Of a stretch of 64,000 bases of DNA, positions 42,817 through 52,135 are shown piece by piece. This DNA is from Serratia fonticola (GTDB lineage: Bacteria > Pseudomonadota > Gammaproteobacteria > Enterobacterales > Enterobacteriaceae), in the NCBI RefSeq assembly GCF_006715025.1, contig NZ_VFMK01000001.1, positions 3,720,001 through 3,784,000 of the forward strand, given 5' to 3'. The first letter of the stretch is position 1; each line of letters opens with the position of its first letter. Both the position numbers and the translations under genes were made by a program. The notes beneath the pieces are model-generated. The model was given only the letters and a program-made list of their open reading frames with translations. It did no database searches and was not told the DNA's origin.

Positions 42817-42839
42817 ATGCGCCTGTTTCTTGCCAAAGG
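42817..42839 (+). repeat. right copy at rlmI start (candidate attR)
   Basis: The first 23 bases of rlmI are repeated with three differences at 20420-20442. The element would have inserted at the start of rlmI and rebuilt the 5' coding end, leaving the gene intact. Confidence 0.65.
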
Positions 42840-44001
42840 ACGTGAAAAGTCCTTACTCCGTCGCCATCCATGGGTTTTCTCTGGTGCTGTTCAACGTGTT
42901 GAAGGCAAAGCCCTTTCCGGCCAAACCATCGATATCCATGACAGCCAGGGCAAATGGCTGGCACGCGGCGCCTACTCGCCAGAATCGCAGATCCGCGCAC
43001 GCGTCTGGACATTTCAACAGGATGAAGAGATCGACATTGCGTTCTTTATCCGCCGTTTGCAACAGGCACAACGTTGGCGTGACTGGCTGGCGAAGCGTGA
43101 CGGCCTGGATGGCTATCGTCTGATCGCCGGTGAGTCTGATGGTATGCCGGGAATCACTATCGATCGATTCCAGAACTTCCTGGTGCTGCAATTGCTTTCT
43201 GCCGGTGCGGAATACCAGCGTGCCGCGTTGCTCTCCGCATTGCAGCACTGCTATCCAGACTGTGCGATCTACGATCGTTCTGACGTTGCCGTGCGTAAGA
43301 AAGAAGGTTTGCCACTGGCGCAAGGTCTGATTCTGGGCGATCTGCCCCCGGCCCTGCTGCCGATTACCGAACACGGCATGAAACTGCTGGTAGATATTCA
43401 ACAAGGCCACAAGACCGGCTTCTATCTTGACCAGCGTGATAGCCGCCTGGCGGCACGTCATTATTCCGCAGGTCGCCGTGTTCTCAACTGCTTCTCCTAT
43501 ACCGGCGCTTTCGCGGTTTCAGCCCTGATGGGCGGCTGTGAGCAAGTCATTAGCGTCGATACCTCACAGGCCGCATTGGACATTGCCAAACAGAACGTTG
43601 AGCTGAACCAGTTGGATCTGAGCAAAGCCGAATTTGTGCGTGATGACGTTTTCCAGTTGTTGCGTAACTACCGCACACAAGGTGAAAAATTCGACCTGAT
43701 CATCATGGATCCCCCCAAGTTTGTAGAAAACAAGAATCAGCTGGCCAGCGCCTGTCGTGGTTATAAAGACATCAATATGTTAGCGCTACAGCTACTCAAC
43801 CCAGGGGGTATTCTGCTCAGCTTCTCCTGTTCAGGTTTGATGCCAACCGATTTATTCCAGAAAATTTTGGCCGACGCCGCTGTAGATGCCGGGCGTGATG
43901 TACAATTTATAGAGCAGTTCCGACAGGCTGCCGATCACCCGGTTATCGCAACTTATCCTGAAGGGCTATATCTGAAAGGCTTTGCGTGTCGGGTGATGTA
44001 A
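42817..44001 (+). CDS. rlmI: 23S rRNA m5C1962 methyltransferase RlmI
   Basis: RlmI methylates C1962 of 23S rRNA with S-adenosylmethionine. The 394-residue protein has an N-terminal PUA domain (about residues 1-75), a linking EEHEE-type domain, and a Rossmann methyltransferase domain with VLNCFSYTGAFAVSA (about 220-235) and the IIMDPPKF motif (about 295). In E. coli it adjoins yccX; the island now separates them, and the promoter upstream of the ATG is probably island-derived. Confidence 0.96.
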   Translation: MRLFLAKGREKSLLRRHPWVFSGAVQRVEGKALSGQTIDIHDSQGKWLARGAYSPESQIRARVWTFQQDEEIDIAFFIRRLQQAQRWRDWLAKRDGLDGYRLIAGESDGMPGITIDRFQNFLVLQLLSAGAEYQRAALLSALQHCYPDCAIYDRSDVAVRKKEGLPLAQGLILGDLPPALLPITEHGMKLLVDIQQGHKTGFYLDQRDSRLAARHYSAGRRVLNCFSYTGAFAVSALMGGCEQVISVDTSQAALDIAKQNVELNQLDLSKAEFVRDDVFQLLRNYRTQGEKFDLIIMDPPKFVENKNQLASACRGYKDINMLALQLLNPGGILLSFSCSGLMPTDLFQKILADAAVDAGRDVQFIEQFRQAADHPVIATYPEGLYLKGFACRVM

Positions 44002-44029
44002 CTTGAAATACGCTGTGTTGCCCTCATAT
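44002..44029 (+). promoter_or_regulatory. candidate sigma-32 promoter of hspQ
   Basis: CTTGAAA (44002-44008), a 12-base spacer and CCCTCATAT (44021-44029) match the sigma-32 pattern CTTGAAA-N12-CCCCATNT closely. It begins one base after the rlmI stop. HspQ is a heat-shock protein in E. coli. Confidence 0.7.
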
Positions 44030-44062
44030 AGAGAGCAATACACTGTTTCTCAGGAGGTCATC

Positions 44063-44380
44063 ATGATTGCCAGCAAATTCGGTATCGGACAGCAGGTTCG
44101 CCACAAACTGCTGGGGTATTTGGGCGTCGTTATCGATATCGACCCAGAATACTCTTTGGAACAACCTAAAGCAGACGAGATCGCCGCTAACGATGAATTG
44201 CGTTTTGCTCCCTGGTATCACGTGGTGATGGAAGACGAAGCAGGCCAACCGGTTCACACTTATCTGGCTGAAGCACAGCTGGCTGGTGAACAGCAGGATG
44301 CGCACCCTGAGCAGCCATCGCTTGATGAACTGGCAGAGTCGATTCGCCGCCAGTTACAGGCGCCAAGATTGCGTAACTAA
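44063..44380 (+). CDS. hspQ: heat-shock protein HspQ (hemimethylated-DNA-binding fold)
   Basis: HspQ is a small heat-shock factor that promotes Lon-dependent degradation and was linked to dnaA control. The start at 44063 is fixed by a perfect AGGAGG site and gives MIASKFGIGQQVRHKLLGYL, 105 residues, the normal size. The YccV-like beta-barrel core (LRFAPWYHVVMEDE) is present. Confidence 0.95.
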   Translation: MIASKFGIGQQVRHKLLGYLGVVIDIDPEYSLEQPKADEIAANDELRFAPWYHVVMEDEAGQPVHTYLAEAQLAGEQQDAHPEQPSLDELAESIRRQLQAPRLRN

Positions 44381-44406
44381 ACGCCAGGACCTGAGAAACC
44401 CACATG

Positions 44407-44430
44407 AGGGCTTACTCTGTAAGCCCTGCT
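44407..44430 (+). terminator. hspQ/yccU intergenic terminator
   Basis: AGGGCTTAC-tct-GTAAGCCCT hairpin, 9-bp perfect stem, in the gap between convergent genes. Confidence 0.8.
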
Positions 44431-44441
44431 ATTTTGTTCTT

Positions 44442-44855
44442 TCAGCGAGCCAATCCTAAACGCGGGATCTCGATTTTCGGGCAACGATCCATAATGACTT
44501 TTACGCCAGCCTCCCTGGCCAATACGGCGGCCTGCTCATTGATCACCCCAATTTGCAGCCACAACACCTTGGCACCGATAGCTATTGCCTCTTGCGCAAC
44601 GCCATAAGCCGCCTGAGCGTTACGAAAAACGTCAACCATATCGATAGGATGAGGGATATCTTCCAACCTGGCGTAAACCTGCTGGCCAAGCAGCGTTTGC
44701 CCAGCAAGCTTCGGGCTCACCGGTGTAACCTGATAACCCTGTGACTGCAAATAGGCCATCACACCATAGCTAGGTCGCCCAGGATTATCACTGGCACCCA
44801 CCAGCGCAATGGTTTTTACCTGTTTCAGTACATCGGCAATATCTTGGTCTTGCAT
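44442..44855 (-). CDS. yccU: CoA-binding domain protein YccU
   Basis: A 137-residue Rossmann-type protein of the CoA-binding family (IALVGASDNPGRPSYGVMAY ... KVLWLQIGVINEQA). The E. coli homologue lies at the same place. Its physiological role is not established. It converges on hspQ. Confidence 0.92.
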   Translation of the reverse strand: MQDQDIADVLKQVKTIALVGASDNPGRPSYGVMAYLQSQGYQVTPVSPKLAGQTLLGQQVYARLEDIPHPIDMVDVFRNAQAAYGVAQEAIAIGAKVLWLQIGVINEQAAVLAREAGVKVIMDRCPKIEIPRLGLAR

Positions 44856-45106
44856 CTTTCACTCCTGATGGTCGCAGTAAACTCCCCTTCATTGAGTGTA
44901 ACCGAAGAGTTTCCTTCAGATAAAATTGTTGTGGACTTGCGTCTATACTGTTTATCGCGCCCCTTTGGGTGCTGCTTTTACATTTACATTTCAAATATTT
45001 TGAAAATATGTATAAATGTAACTAAAATTGAATAAATGAAAGGATTTGACACTACTCAAGCCCTATCCAACACATGATAAACATGTCCCACTATAAGGAA
45101 GTAACA

Positions 45107-45778
45107 ATGAAATTTGGTCTGGTGGTTGCGGGGCTGCTTGGTTTATCGCTAAGCGTATCGGCCGCGGCTACGACCCTGAGGCTTTCCCCGGACATCGAGT
45201 TGATGGTGGTCGACGGCAAGAAAATGACAGGCTCGTTGTTAAAGGGGGCGGATAGCCTGGAATTGGATGGCGGGCAACATCAGCTCTTGTTCAAGGTCAC
45301 CAAGTCCATCCACAAAGATCCACGAACTCAGGTACTTTACACCTCGGCACCGCAAATTGTGGTCTTCAATAGTCAAGATGTCAGTATGGTGACCATCGTA
45401 TTACCGCGTATCGAAAATGTACGTGACAGCCTGCACTTTGACGAGGCAATGGACTATAAACTTGTTGATAACAACGGCCAGGCTCTGGTGATGAAGAACG
45501 ATGTTTTATCGCTAAAGGGAATGTCTGACGATAGCGATCTGGAAAAGATTATCGCCGATTATAACGGCCAAAATCGCATTGCTTCTCTCCCCGCACTGGC
45601 GCATTTGCGTGCCAGTACTTTCGTCGCACCGCCTGGAAATCAGGTAGCCAGCTCCAAAGTGATTACGTTGAAAGGTGAAAACGTCCCCGAACAAATGCTG
45701 CAATACTGGTTCCTGCGGGCCGATGCAGAAACCCAGAAACGTTTTATCCATTGGGCCGGTAAACACCCCAACCGCTGA
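45107..45778 (+). CDS. yccT: periplasmic DUF2057 protein YccT
   Basis: From ATG 45107, preceded by AAGGAAG, the product is 223 residues with a signal peptide (MKFGLVVAGLLGLSLSVSAA). The mature part is the DUF2057 beta-rich domain (DGGQHQLLFKVTKS). The E. coli homologue (CsgI) has been reported to affect curli assembly. An upstream in-frame ATG at 45074 adds a non-signal leader and is less likely. Confidence 0.9.
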   Translation: MKFGLVVAGLLGLSLSVSAAATTLRLSPDIELMVVDGKKMTGSLLKGADSLELDGGQHQLLFKVTKSIHKDPRTQVLYTSAPQIVVFNSQDVSMVTIVLPRIENVRDSLHFDEAMDYKLVDNNGQALVMKNDVLSLKGMSDDSDLEKIIADYNGQNRIASLPALAHLRASTFVAPPGNQVASSKVITLKGENVPEQMLQYWFLRADAETQKRFIHWAGKHPNR

Positions 45779-45892
45779 GGGCGTTATCACATAACGGCGT
45801 GTTTTATTCGCATTTTTCTGTGTTAACGCTAGGCAGTGAAATACAGTTTCAGTAATCTGTGGCAAATTATCTGATTTGCCAAGGATACCAAC

Positions 45893-46351
45893 ATGGAACT
45901 GACCACCCGTACCCTCGCGTTACGTAAACATATTGCGTTGGTTGCGCACGACCATTGCAAGCAAGCCTTATTGAAATGGGTAGAAGACAACAAGGCTCAG
46001 TTAGCCCAACACCAGCTTTATGCCACGGGTACCACTGGCAATCTGATCCAGCGTGCCAGCGGGATCCCGGTACAAAGCATGCTGAGTGGCCCGATGGGAG
46101 GGGATCAGCAAGTCGGGGCGTTGATTTCCGAAGGTAAGATCGATGTACTGATCTTTTTCTGGGATCCGTTGAACGCAGTTCCGCATGACCCAGATGTAAA
46201 AGCCTTGCTACGCCTGGCTACTGTCTGGAACATTCCAGTGGCAACTAACCGCTCAACTGCCGACTTCCTTATCGAGTCTTCACTGTTCAAACGCGAAGTT
46301 GAGATCGCAATTCCAGATTATAAAAAGTACCTGGAAGCGCGACTGAAATAA
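45893..46351 (+). CDS. mgsA: methylglyoxal synthase
   Basis: MgsA converts dihydroxyacetone phosphate to methylglyoxal and phosphate, a glycolytic bypass under phosphate limitation. The 152-residue protein has the signature SGPMGGDQQVGALI with catalytic Asp71 in the same position as in E. coli. The size is normal. Confidence 0.97.
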   Translation: MELTTRTLALRKHIALVAHDHCKQALLKWVEDNKAQLAQHQLYATGTTGNLIQRASGIPVQSMLSGPMGGDQQVGALISEGKIDVLIFFWDPLNAVPHDPDVKALLRLATVWNIPVATNRSTADFLIESSLFKREVEIAIPDYKKYLEARLK

Positions 46352-46357
46352 TGACCT

Positions 46358-46381
46358 CGGCCTGGCGCAGTTGCCAGGCCG
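46358..46381. terminator. bidirectional hairpin between mgsA and helD
   Basis: CGGCCTGGC and GCCAGGCCG form a 9-bp perfect stem between the convergent stops of mgsA and helD. Confidence 0.75.
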
Positions 46382-46386
46382 TTTCC

Positions 46387-48441
46387 TTACGGCTTTTTCT
46401 GCAAAGGAACGCCGATATCCTGTAGTTGCTCAATAAATACCGACGGCCGCTCGCGATCTTGCAATAACCAAACCTGATGCTTAGCTCGCGTCAGCGCGAC
46501 ATAAAGCAAACGCCGCTCTTCAGCATCCGGGAAATCCTCAGGCTGTGGCAGCAACACGTCTTCAAGCACAGATTCGCGTGCCATGGCAGGAAATCCATCA
46601 TTCCCGTCGAAGAGGCCGGTAATAATCACATACTCCGCCTGCTGACCTTTGCTGGCATGGATCGTCATAAACTCAATATTCAGTTTCGGCCAGCGTGTGG
46701 CCGCCTTTTGCAATGCTTCTGGCTTGAGATGATGATAACGCGCCAATAATAGAATTCGTTCTTCCGGTTTGGCATAGCCGCTTATCTTATCCAGCAAGGC
46801 TTCCAGTTGCTCCTGCGGCAGGATGATGACCGACTTCTTATTTCCTTTCGTCAGACTATTGAGCGGTTTTTTCAGCTGATGCGGATTCTGCTGCACAAAA
46901 CGGTTGGCAATTTCACCAATCCGGTCATTAAAGCGATAGGTGGTATCCAGCGCACATTGTGCCCCTTCGCCAAAGTTCTCCGCGAATGCGGTGGTCAATG
47001 ACAACTCGGCGCCGCTGAAACGATAAATGGCCTGCCAATCATCCCCCACGGCAAACAGGCTGGTCTGTTTATTCTGCTTACGCAATGCCGCCAGCAATTG
47101 TGCACGCTGGGGAGAAATATCCTGGAATTCATCCACCAGGATATGCTTCCACGGGCTGATAAAACGGCCCTTTTCGAGGATATTGACGGCTTGGTGGATC
47201 AGCCCGGCAAAGTCCACGGCCCCTTCCTCTTTCAACGCGGCTTTCCAGGCTTTAAGCAGAGGTGCCATCAGCCGGATGCGCTTCGTGAACAGGTCGCGGA
47301 CCTCTTCATCAGCCTGCTCAATCATTTCTGCCTGACTGCCGCCGTGGGTTCGCATCAGCCCCAACCAACGCTCCAGCCGACCGGCCAAGCGTTCCGCCAG
47401 ACGTTTATCGCGCCAGAAATCGCCTTCCGGCAGTTCCCACGCCAACTCGTCAGTCAACCATTGACGCCAACCTTTGGCCTGCGCTTTCTTCTCACTGCAT
47501 TGCTGCTGCCAGTTTTTTACCAACAGTGCCCGGCGCGCTTTGCTGTCCGTCTCCAACTTGCTGATAACAGGCGCTTTACGGCTGCCCTCCTGAATGATCA
47601 GCAATGCCAGCGCATGAAATGTTTTTGCCTGGATGGCATCGCTGCCCAAACGTTGCTGAATGCGCTCATTCATCTCTTCTGCCGCCTTGCGCCCGAAAGC
47701 CAGCAACAGGATCTGTCCTGGCTCGGCTTCTTGCCGCAGCAGCAGCCAACCTGCCCGTGCTACCAGTACCGAGGTTTTACCGCTACCCGCTCCTGCAAGT
47801 ACCAGCACGGCATCCTCGCCGTTCACTACCGCCCGGCTTTGTGAATCATTCAACGGTGAGGTTTCAACAGTCTGGAAGAAATCCTGATGCGTTTCCAGCA
47901 TCCGCTCGCTCCAGCGCAGATTGCGTTGCGCCACACTACGCTGCCCATGTTGCAGCCATTGCAGGCAAACGTGATAACTGTCGCGACACTGTTCAAACTC
48001 ATCCAGGCGTGCCACTGGCATCGGCAATGCATCAAATGACTTGCGGATCTGCTGCTGCAGTCGGCTTAACTCGGCACGTTTGAACCATTTATCCTGTTGC
48101 TCGATTTGCTCAATATGCTCCACCTGCTCTAGCAACACGCGGGCACTGACCTCGCTCATCTCCGCACTCCACTGTTGCCAGGATTGCTGCAGATAATGAT
48201 AAAAGCGCTGAGTTTCCTGCCATTCGGTACCGTGCAGGCGCACCACTTTTTCATCTGGCAGCTCGAACTCGAGCTCCCCCCAGACAATGCCCCGCTTACA
48301 GCGCACCTGGATCAACTGATTGAATGGGATCAGGTATTCATGTTTTTCACCGCTGACCTCAACGCCGGCATGCAACAACCGTACTCGGTTGTAAGGGTGC
48401 TGCGCCAGGTGTTTACCCAGCGATGTCGCTTTAAGTTCCAT
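46387..48441 (-). CDS. helD: DNA helicase IV
   Basis: HelD of E. coli is a 3'-5' UvrD-family helicase active in recombination. The 684-residue product has an N-terminal domain specific to helicase IV, Walker A AGAGSGKTSVLV at about residues 216-227, the DEFQDISPQR box (about 430), and C-terminal motifs TIHASKGQQAEYVI and LLYVALTRAKH. The length is normal and it is divergent from yccF. Confidence 0.96.
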   Translation of the reverse strand: MELKATSLGKHLAQHPYNRVRLLHAGVEVSGEKHEYLIPFNQLIQVRCKRGIVWGELEFELPDEKVVRLHGTEWQETQRFYHYLQQSWQQWSAEMSEVSARVLLEQVEHIEQIEQQDKWFKRAELSRLQQQIRKSFDALPMPVARLDEFEQCRDSYHVCLQWLQHGQRSVAQRNLRWSERMLETHQDFFQTVETSPLNDSQSRAVVNGEDAVLVLAGAGSGKTSVLVARAGWLLLRQEAEPGQILLLAFGRKAAEEMNERIQQRLGSDAIQAKTFHALALLIIQEGSRKAPVISKLETDSKARRALLVKNWQQQCSEKKAQAKGWRQWLTDELAWELPEGDFWRDKRLAERLAGRLERWLGLMRTHGGSQAEMIEQADEEVRDLFTKRIRLMAPLLKAWKAALKEEGAVDFAGLIHQAVNILEKGRFISPWKHILVDEFQDISPQRAQLLAALRKQNKQTSLFAVGDDWQAIYRFSGAELSLTTAFAENFGEGAQCALDTTYRFNDRIGEIANRFVQQNPHQLKKPLNSLTKGNKKSVIILPQEQLEALLDKISGYAKPEERILLLARYHHLKPEALQKAATRWPKLNIEFMTIHASKGQQAEYVIITGLFDGNDGFPAMARESVLEDVLLPQPEDFPDAEERRLLYVALTRAKHQVWLLQDRERPSVFIEQLQDIGVPLQKKP

Positions 48442-48463
48442 ATGCTCACGCCATGATTATGTT

Positions 48464-48494
48464 GAGATATACCCGCCGTCTTTCAAGCTGCAGC
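48464..48494. repeat. candidate dispersed intergenic repeat
   Basis: The stretch with ATATACCCGCCGTCTTTCAA followed by GCTGCAGC resembles a motif that recurs between genes in Serratia, Yersinia and relatives. Only one copy is seen in this window, so the call is from memory of the motif. Confidence 0.35.
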
Positions 48495-48631
48495 TAGAAA
48501 TCCATAGGGTAGAATTGCTACCAGTTTACCTGCGATAAGCAGTGGCACTCTAGCGTTAAAAAAAGGGTAGAATAGTTTTTGCGTTATGATTGTGAATACA
48601 TCTACACCATGATTACAGCAGAGTGATGACT

Positions 48632-49084
48632 ATGCGTACTGTATTGAATATTCTTAATTTCGTATTGGGCGGTTTTTTCACCACCCTCGGTTGGTTGGTT
48701 GCGACCTTTTTTAGCATCGTACTGATTTTTACTCTGCCATTAACCCGTTCTTGCTGGGAAATCACCAAGCTCTCGTTCTTGCCGTTCGGCAACGAAGCGA
48801 TTCATGTCGATGAACTCTATCCAGAGAAAAGCAACGCTCTGCTTAATACCGGTGGGTCATTGCTGAATATCGTCTGGTTGGTGCTGTTTGGCTGGTGGTT
48901 GTGCCTGTCGCACATCGCTGCGGGTATCGCACAATGCATTACTATCATCGGTATTCCTGTTGGCATTGCTAATTTCAAAATCGCCGCTATTGCACTCTGG
49001 CCTGTTGGCCGCCGCGTGGTTTCCGTTGAGTTGGCGCAGCAGGCACGAATGGAAAATGCCCGACGCCAATATCAGAAGCGTTAA
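48632..49084 (+). CDS. yccF: inner-membrane YccF-domain protein
   Basis: The product from ATG 48632 is 150 residues (MRTVLNILNFVLGGFFTTLG), matching the E. coli start; GTG 48623 and ATG 48626 are in frame upstream. Two YccF repeats with long hydrophobic helices are visible (GWLVATFFSIVLIFTLPLTR and NIVWLVLFGWWLCLSHIAAG). Function is unknown. It is followed by yccS after a 26-base gap. Confidence 0.92.
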   Translation: MRTVLNILNFVLGGFFTTLGWLVATFFSIVLIFTLPLTRSCWEITKLSFLPFGNEAIHVDELYPEKSNALLNTGGSLLNIVWLVLFGWWLCLSHIAAGIAQCITIIGIPVGIANFKIAAIALWPVGRRVVSVELAQQARMENARRQYQKR

Positions 49085-49110
49085 CTTTCTCTCCCGTTTA
49101 GGAGTTTGTT

Positions 49111-51246
49111 GTGCTCTCTTTTGCACCGGCAATTCGACGTTATACCTATAACAGTAACCTGCTTTATAACCTGCGCATCTTCATTGCGCTGGCCGGCGCT
49201 TCGGCAGTTCCCTGGTGGCTGGGGATCCCTAAGCTGACTATCCCACTGACTTTGGGAGTTGTGGCTGCCGCGCTAACCGATCTCGATGACCGCTTAGCCG
49301 GAAGGTTGCGTAACCTCCTGATCACACTAATCTGTTTTTTTGTCGCTTCTGCGTCAATTGAACTGCTGTTCCCTTACCCATGGTTGTTCGCCCTTGGGCT
49401 GACTACCTCAACCTGCGGGTTTATCCTGCTGGGGGCTCTGGGGCAACGTTATGCCACCATCGCTTTTGGCGCATTGCTGATCGCCGTCTATACCATGCTG
49501 GGTACCTCAATGTATGAAGCCTGGTATCAGCAACCAACCCTGCTGATCATCGGTGCCGTCTGGTATAACCTGCTGACGCTAATCGGCCACCTGCTTTTCC
49601 CTATCAAGCCACTGCAGGAGAATCTTGCCCATTGTTATGAGCAGTTGGCAAACTATCTGGATGCAAAAGCCAATCTGTTCGATCCTGATGCCGAACGCGA
49701 TGCTGACCTCCCCTGGATGGACGTCGCCATGGCCAACAGCACATTGGTGACAACACTCAACCAAACCAAAGCCTCACTGCTCACTCGCCTGAAAGGTGAC
49801 CGAGGACAACGCGGTACCCGCAGGACACTGCACTACTATTTTGTTGCACAGGATATTCATGAACGCGCCAGTTCGTCACATGTGCAGTACCAGGCGCTGA
49901 GCCAACAGTTTCGCCACAGCGATATCCTGTTCCGCTTCCAGCGGCTACTGACCATGCAAGCCCGCGCCTGCCAACAACTGGCGCAGTCGATACTGTTACG
50001 GCAAAAATATCTGCATAATCCCCGCTTTGAGCCCGCCTTTATGCGTATTGAGGAAGCATTAGCCCGGATAGCGCCAACCGCTGATAACCGTGAACTCACC
50101 CGAGCGCTTTCACATTTGCTGAAAAATTTGCGGGCGATCGATGCTCAATTGGCTAACATCGAGTCCGAACAGAGCCTGGCGAGTGGTAAGGCAGAAGAGA
50201 ATAGTCTTTCCGATGATCGGCTTACCGGTTGGAGTGATATTCGCTTGCGAATCAGCCGCCATCTGACACCACAATCCGCCCTGTTTCGCCATGCAATCCG
50301 GATGTCTGTGGTCTTGTGCGCAGGCTATGCCTTTATTCAACTCACCGGCATGCAACACGGTTACTGGATCCTGTTGACCAGCCTGTTTGTCTGCCAGCCC
50401 AACTATAACGCCACCCGCAGACGCCTGGCACTGCGCATTGTCGGTACCCTGGCCGGTATTTTGATCGGCTTGCCGATCCTGTACTTTGTCCCCTCTCTTG
50501 AAGGGCAGATGATTTTGATCGTTATTTCCGGGGTATTGTTTTTTGCATTTCGTACCGTGCAATACGCTCACGCTACGATGTTTATCACCCTATTGGTCCT
50601 GCTGTGCTTTAACCTGTTAGGGGAAGGATTCGAGGTCGCTGCGCCGCGGGTCTACGATACGTTATTGGGCTGTGCCATCGCCTGGGCGGCGGTGAGCTTT
50701 ATCTGGCCAGACTGGAAGTTCCGCCAGCTACCGGCCATCGTGCGCAAGACGCTCAATGCCGACTGCCGCTATCTGGATGCCATACTGGTGCAATACCATC
50801 AAGGCAAAGATAACGGTTTGGCTTATCGTATTGCCCGTCGCGATGCACATAATAGCGATGCCGAACTGGCCTCGGTGATCTCTAACATGTCTGCCGATCC
50901 GAAGGCAGATAAGGCCATTCAGGACGCAGCATTTCGCCTGTTGTGCCTTAACCACACGTTGTTGAGTTATATTTCTGCGCTAGGAGCCCATCGCGAGCGC
51001 CTTGATAGTGTTGCCGTGCTGGATTTGCTAAATGACGCTGTCTGCTATGTTGACGGCGCATTGCATCACGAAGTGCAAGATCGACAGCGTATCTCACAAG
51101 CACTGGATGCACTCTCAGGGCGCATTGAATCTCTGGTGACAGAGCCTGAGAGTAAAGAACAACTGGTGTTGCAGCAAATTGGTTTGGTGCTTGAATTGTT
51201 GCCGGAACTAACGGCACTTAACACACAAATAGGCAAAGCGATTTAA
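49111..51246 (+). CDS. yccS: FUSC-family inner-membrane protein YccS
   Basis: The 711-residue protein belongs to the YccS/YhfK (fusaric-acid-resistance-like) family: an N-terminal hydrophobic block (about residues 20-160), a long soluble helical domain, and a second hydrophobic block (about 390-530). The start is GTG 49111 preceded by AGGAG. The transported substrate, if any, is not known. The stop overlaps the sxy 3' end. Confidence 0.92.
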   Translation: MLSFAPAIRRYTYNSNLLYNLRIFIALAGASAVPWWLGIPKLTIPLTLGVVAAALTDLDDRLAGRLRNLLITLICFFVASASIELLFPYPWLFALGLTTSTCGFILLGALGQRYATIAFGALLIAVYTMLGTSMYEAWYQQPTLLIIGAVWYNLLTLIGHLLFPIKPLQENLAHCYEQLANYLDAKANLFDPDAERDADLPWMDVAMANSTLVTTLNQTKASLLTRLKGDRGQRGTRRTLHYYFVAQDIHERASSSHVQYQALSQQFRHSDILFRFQRLLTMQARACQQLAQSILLRQKYLHNPRFEPAFMRIEEALARIAPTADNRELTRALSHLLKNLRAIDAQLANIESEQSLASGKAEENSLSDDRLTGWSDIRLRISRHLTPQSALFRHAIRMSVVLCAGYAFIQLTGMQHGYWILLTSLFVCQPNYNATRRRLALRIVGTLAGILIGLPILYFVPSLEGQMILIVISGVLFFAFRTVQYAHATMFITLLVLLCFNLLGEGFEVAAPRVYDTLLGCAIAWAAVSFIWPDWKFRQLPAIVRKTLNADCRYLDAILVQYHQGKDNGLAYRIARRDAHNSDAELASVISNMSADPKADKAIQDAAFRLLCLNHTLLSYISALGAHRERLDSVAVLDLLNDAVCYVDGALHHEVQDRQRISQALDALSGRIESLVTEPESKEQLVLQQIGLVLELLPELTALNTQIGKAI

Positions 51247-51905
51247 TCATTAAAGGGCCTACTGCAGGCCCTTCTCTCCGGTTTTGCTCTCAGACAGGAA
51301 GCCACTACGGTTTCTTCGAACCACTCGGTCAGCGCTTCCCGCTGCAGGTTGGGTAAAGCCGCCTGATGATATCCGGACAGGGCACCGGCAAGCGCCAACA
51401 GCACTTTCATGCCCAGGTTTTTCTGCTGTTGCAACAACTTAAGGTAAGTATTACGAGCACCCAGCAATCGCAGATCATAACTGTTCTGGATGCCTGCTCG
51501 CCATAGCAGGCGCTCCATTGATGCATCAATATTGGGCAAATCTTTCAGTCTGCCATTACTGCTCATTTTCACCGTTATCTCTTTGCGTGCCTCGCGCAAT
51601 GCCTGCTGGGCGAGCATGAACAGTTCCCTGCGCGCCAGCCACAACTCTTCATCTACCCAGTAGTAGCGCATTATCATGGGAACACCCCGCTTTAAATAGG
51701 TCATGTTAACCATGCCGCGCTCGCGGAAGGCCGGTTCCAGGTTTTCTGTCGCACGTAAATAAAGCTCGCCTTCGGCAATTACGGCAAACATCGTACCGTC
51801 CGCCAACAAGCCATATCCACCAAATTGCGAGCGCGTAGCGATCTTTCCCAATGCAGCAAAATAGGCTTTAGCTTGTGCGATCCTGCTTGCGGATCTTCCT
51901 TTCAT
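51243..51905 (-). CDS. sxy: competence regulator Sxy/TfoX
   Basis: Sxy acts with CRP at CRP-S promoters to turn on competence genes. The start at 51905 is set by GGAGG and gives 220 residues with TfoX N (RSQFGGYGLLADGTMFAVIA) and C (DLPNIDASMERLLWRAGIQN) domains. It is divergent from sulA. A hairpin (AAGGGCCT/AGGCCCTT, 51253-51273) lies at its 3' end. Confidence 0.94.
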   Translation of the reverse strand: MKGRSASRIAQAKAYFAALGKIATRSQFGGYGLLADGTMFAVIAEGELYLRATENLEPAFRERGMVNMTYLKRGVPMIMRYYWVDEELWLARRELFMLAQQALREARKEITVKMSSNGRLKDLPNIDASMERLLWRAGIQNSYDLRLLGARNTYLKLLQQQKNLGMKVLLALAGALSGYHQAALPNLQREALTEWFEETVVASCLRAKPERRACSRPFND

Positions 51906-52095
51906 TAAGACCTCCTTGGATAAGCAACAACTAACGAATACGTTCATGTTGAAATAAACGTAACTGGAACAACTAATTATGGAAAATACGCATTATCGCT
52001 ACCGGTGCCAACCATAAACTCTGGGCGTATAAAAAATGATCTCAATTATGCGAGGCGTCACGAAAATTTGGGTTGATCTTCTGTTTCGATGGATA

Positions 52096-52115
52096 TACTG
52101 TATATACATACAGTA
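52096..52115 (+). promoter_or_regulatory. LexA box of sulA
   Basis: TACTGTATATACATACAGTA matches the LexA consensus at 19 of 20 bases. It ends 20 bases before the sulA ATG. Confidence 0.95.
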
Positions 52116-52135
52116 ACACTACGGCGGGATACATC

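Noticed and set aside
47098..47844. 248-codon plus-strand frame opposite helD
   Set aside because: Shadow of helD coding; rich in Gln, Pro and His from antisense reading with no start site.
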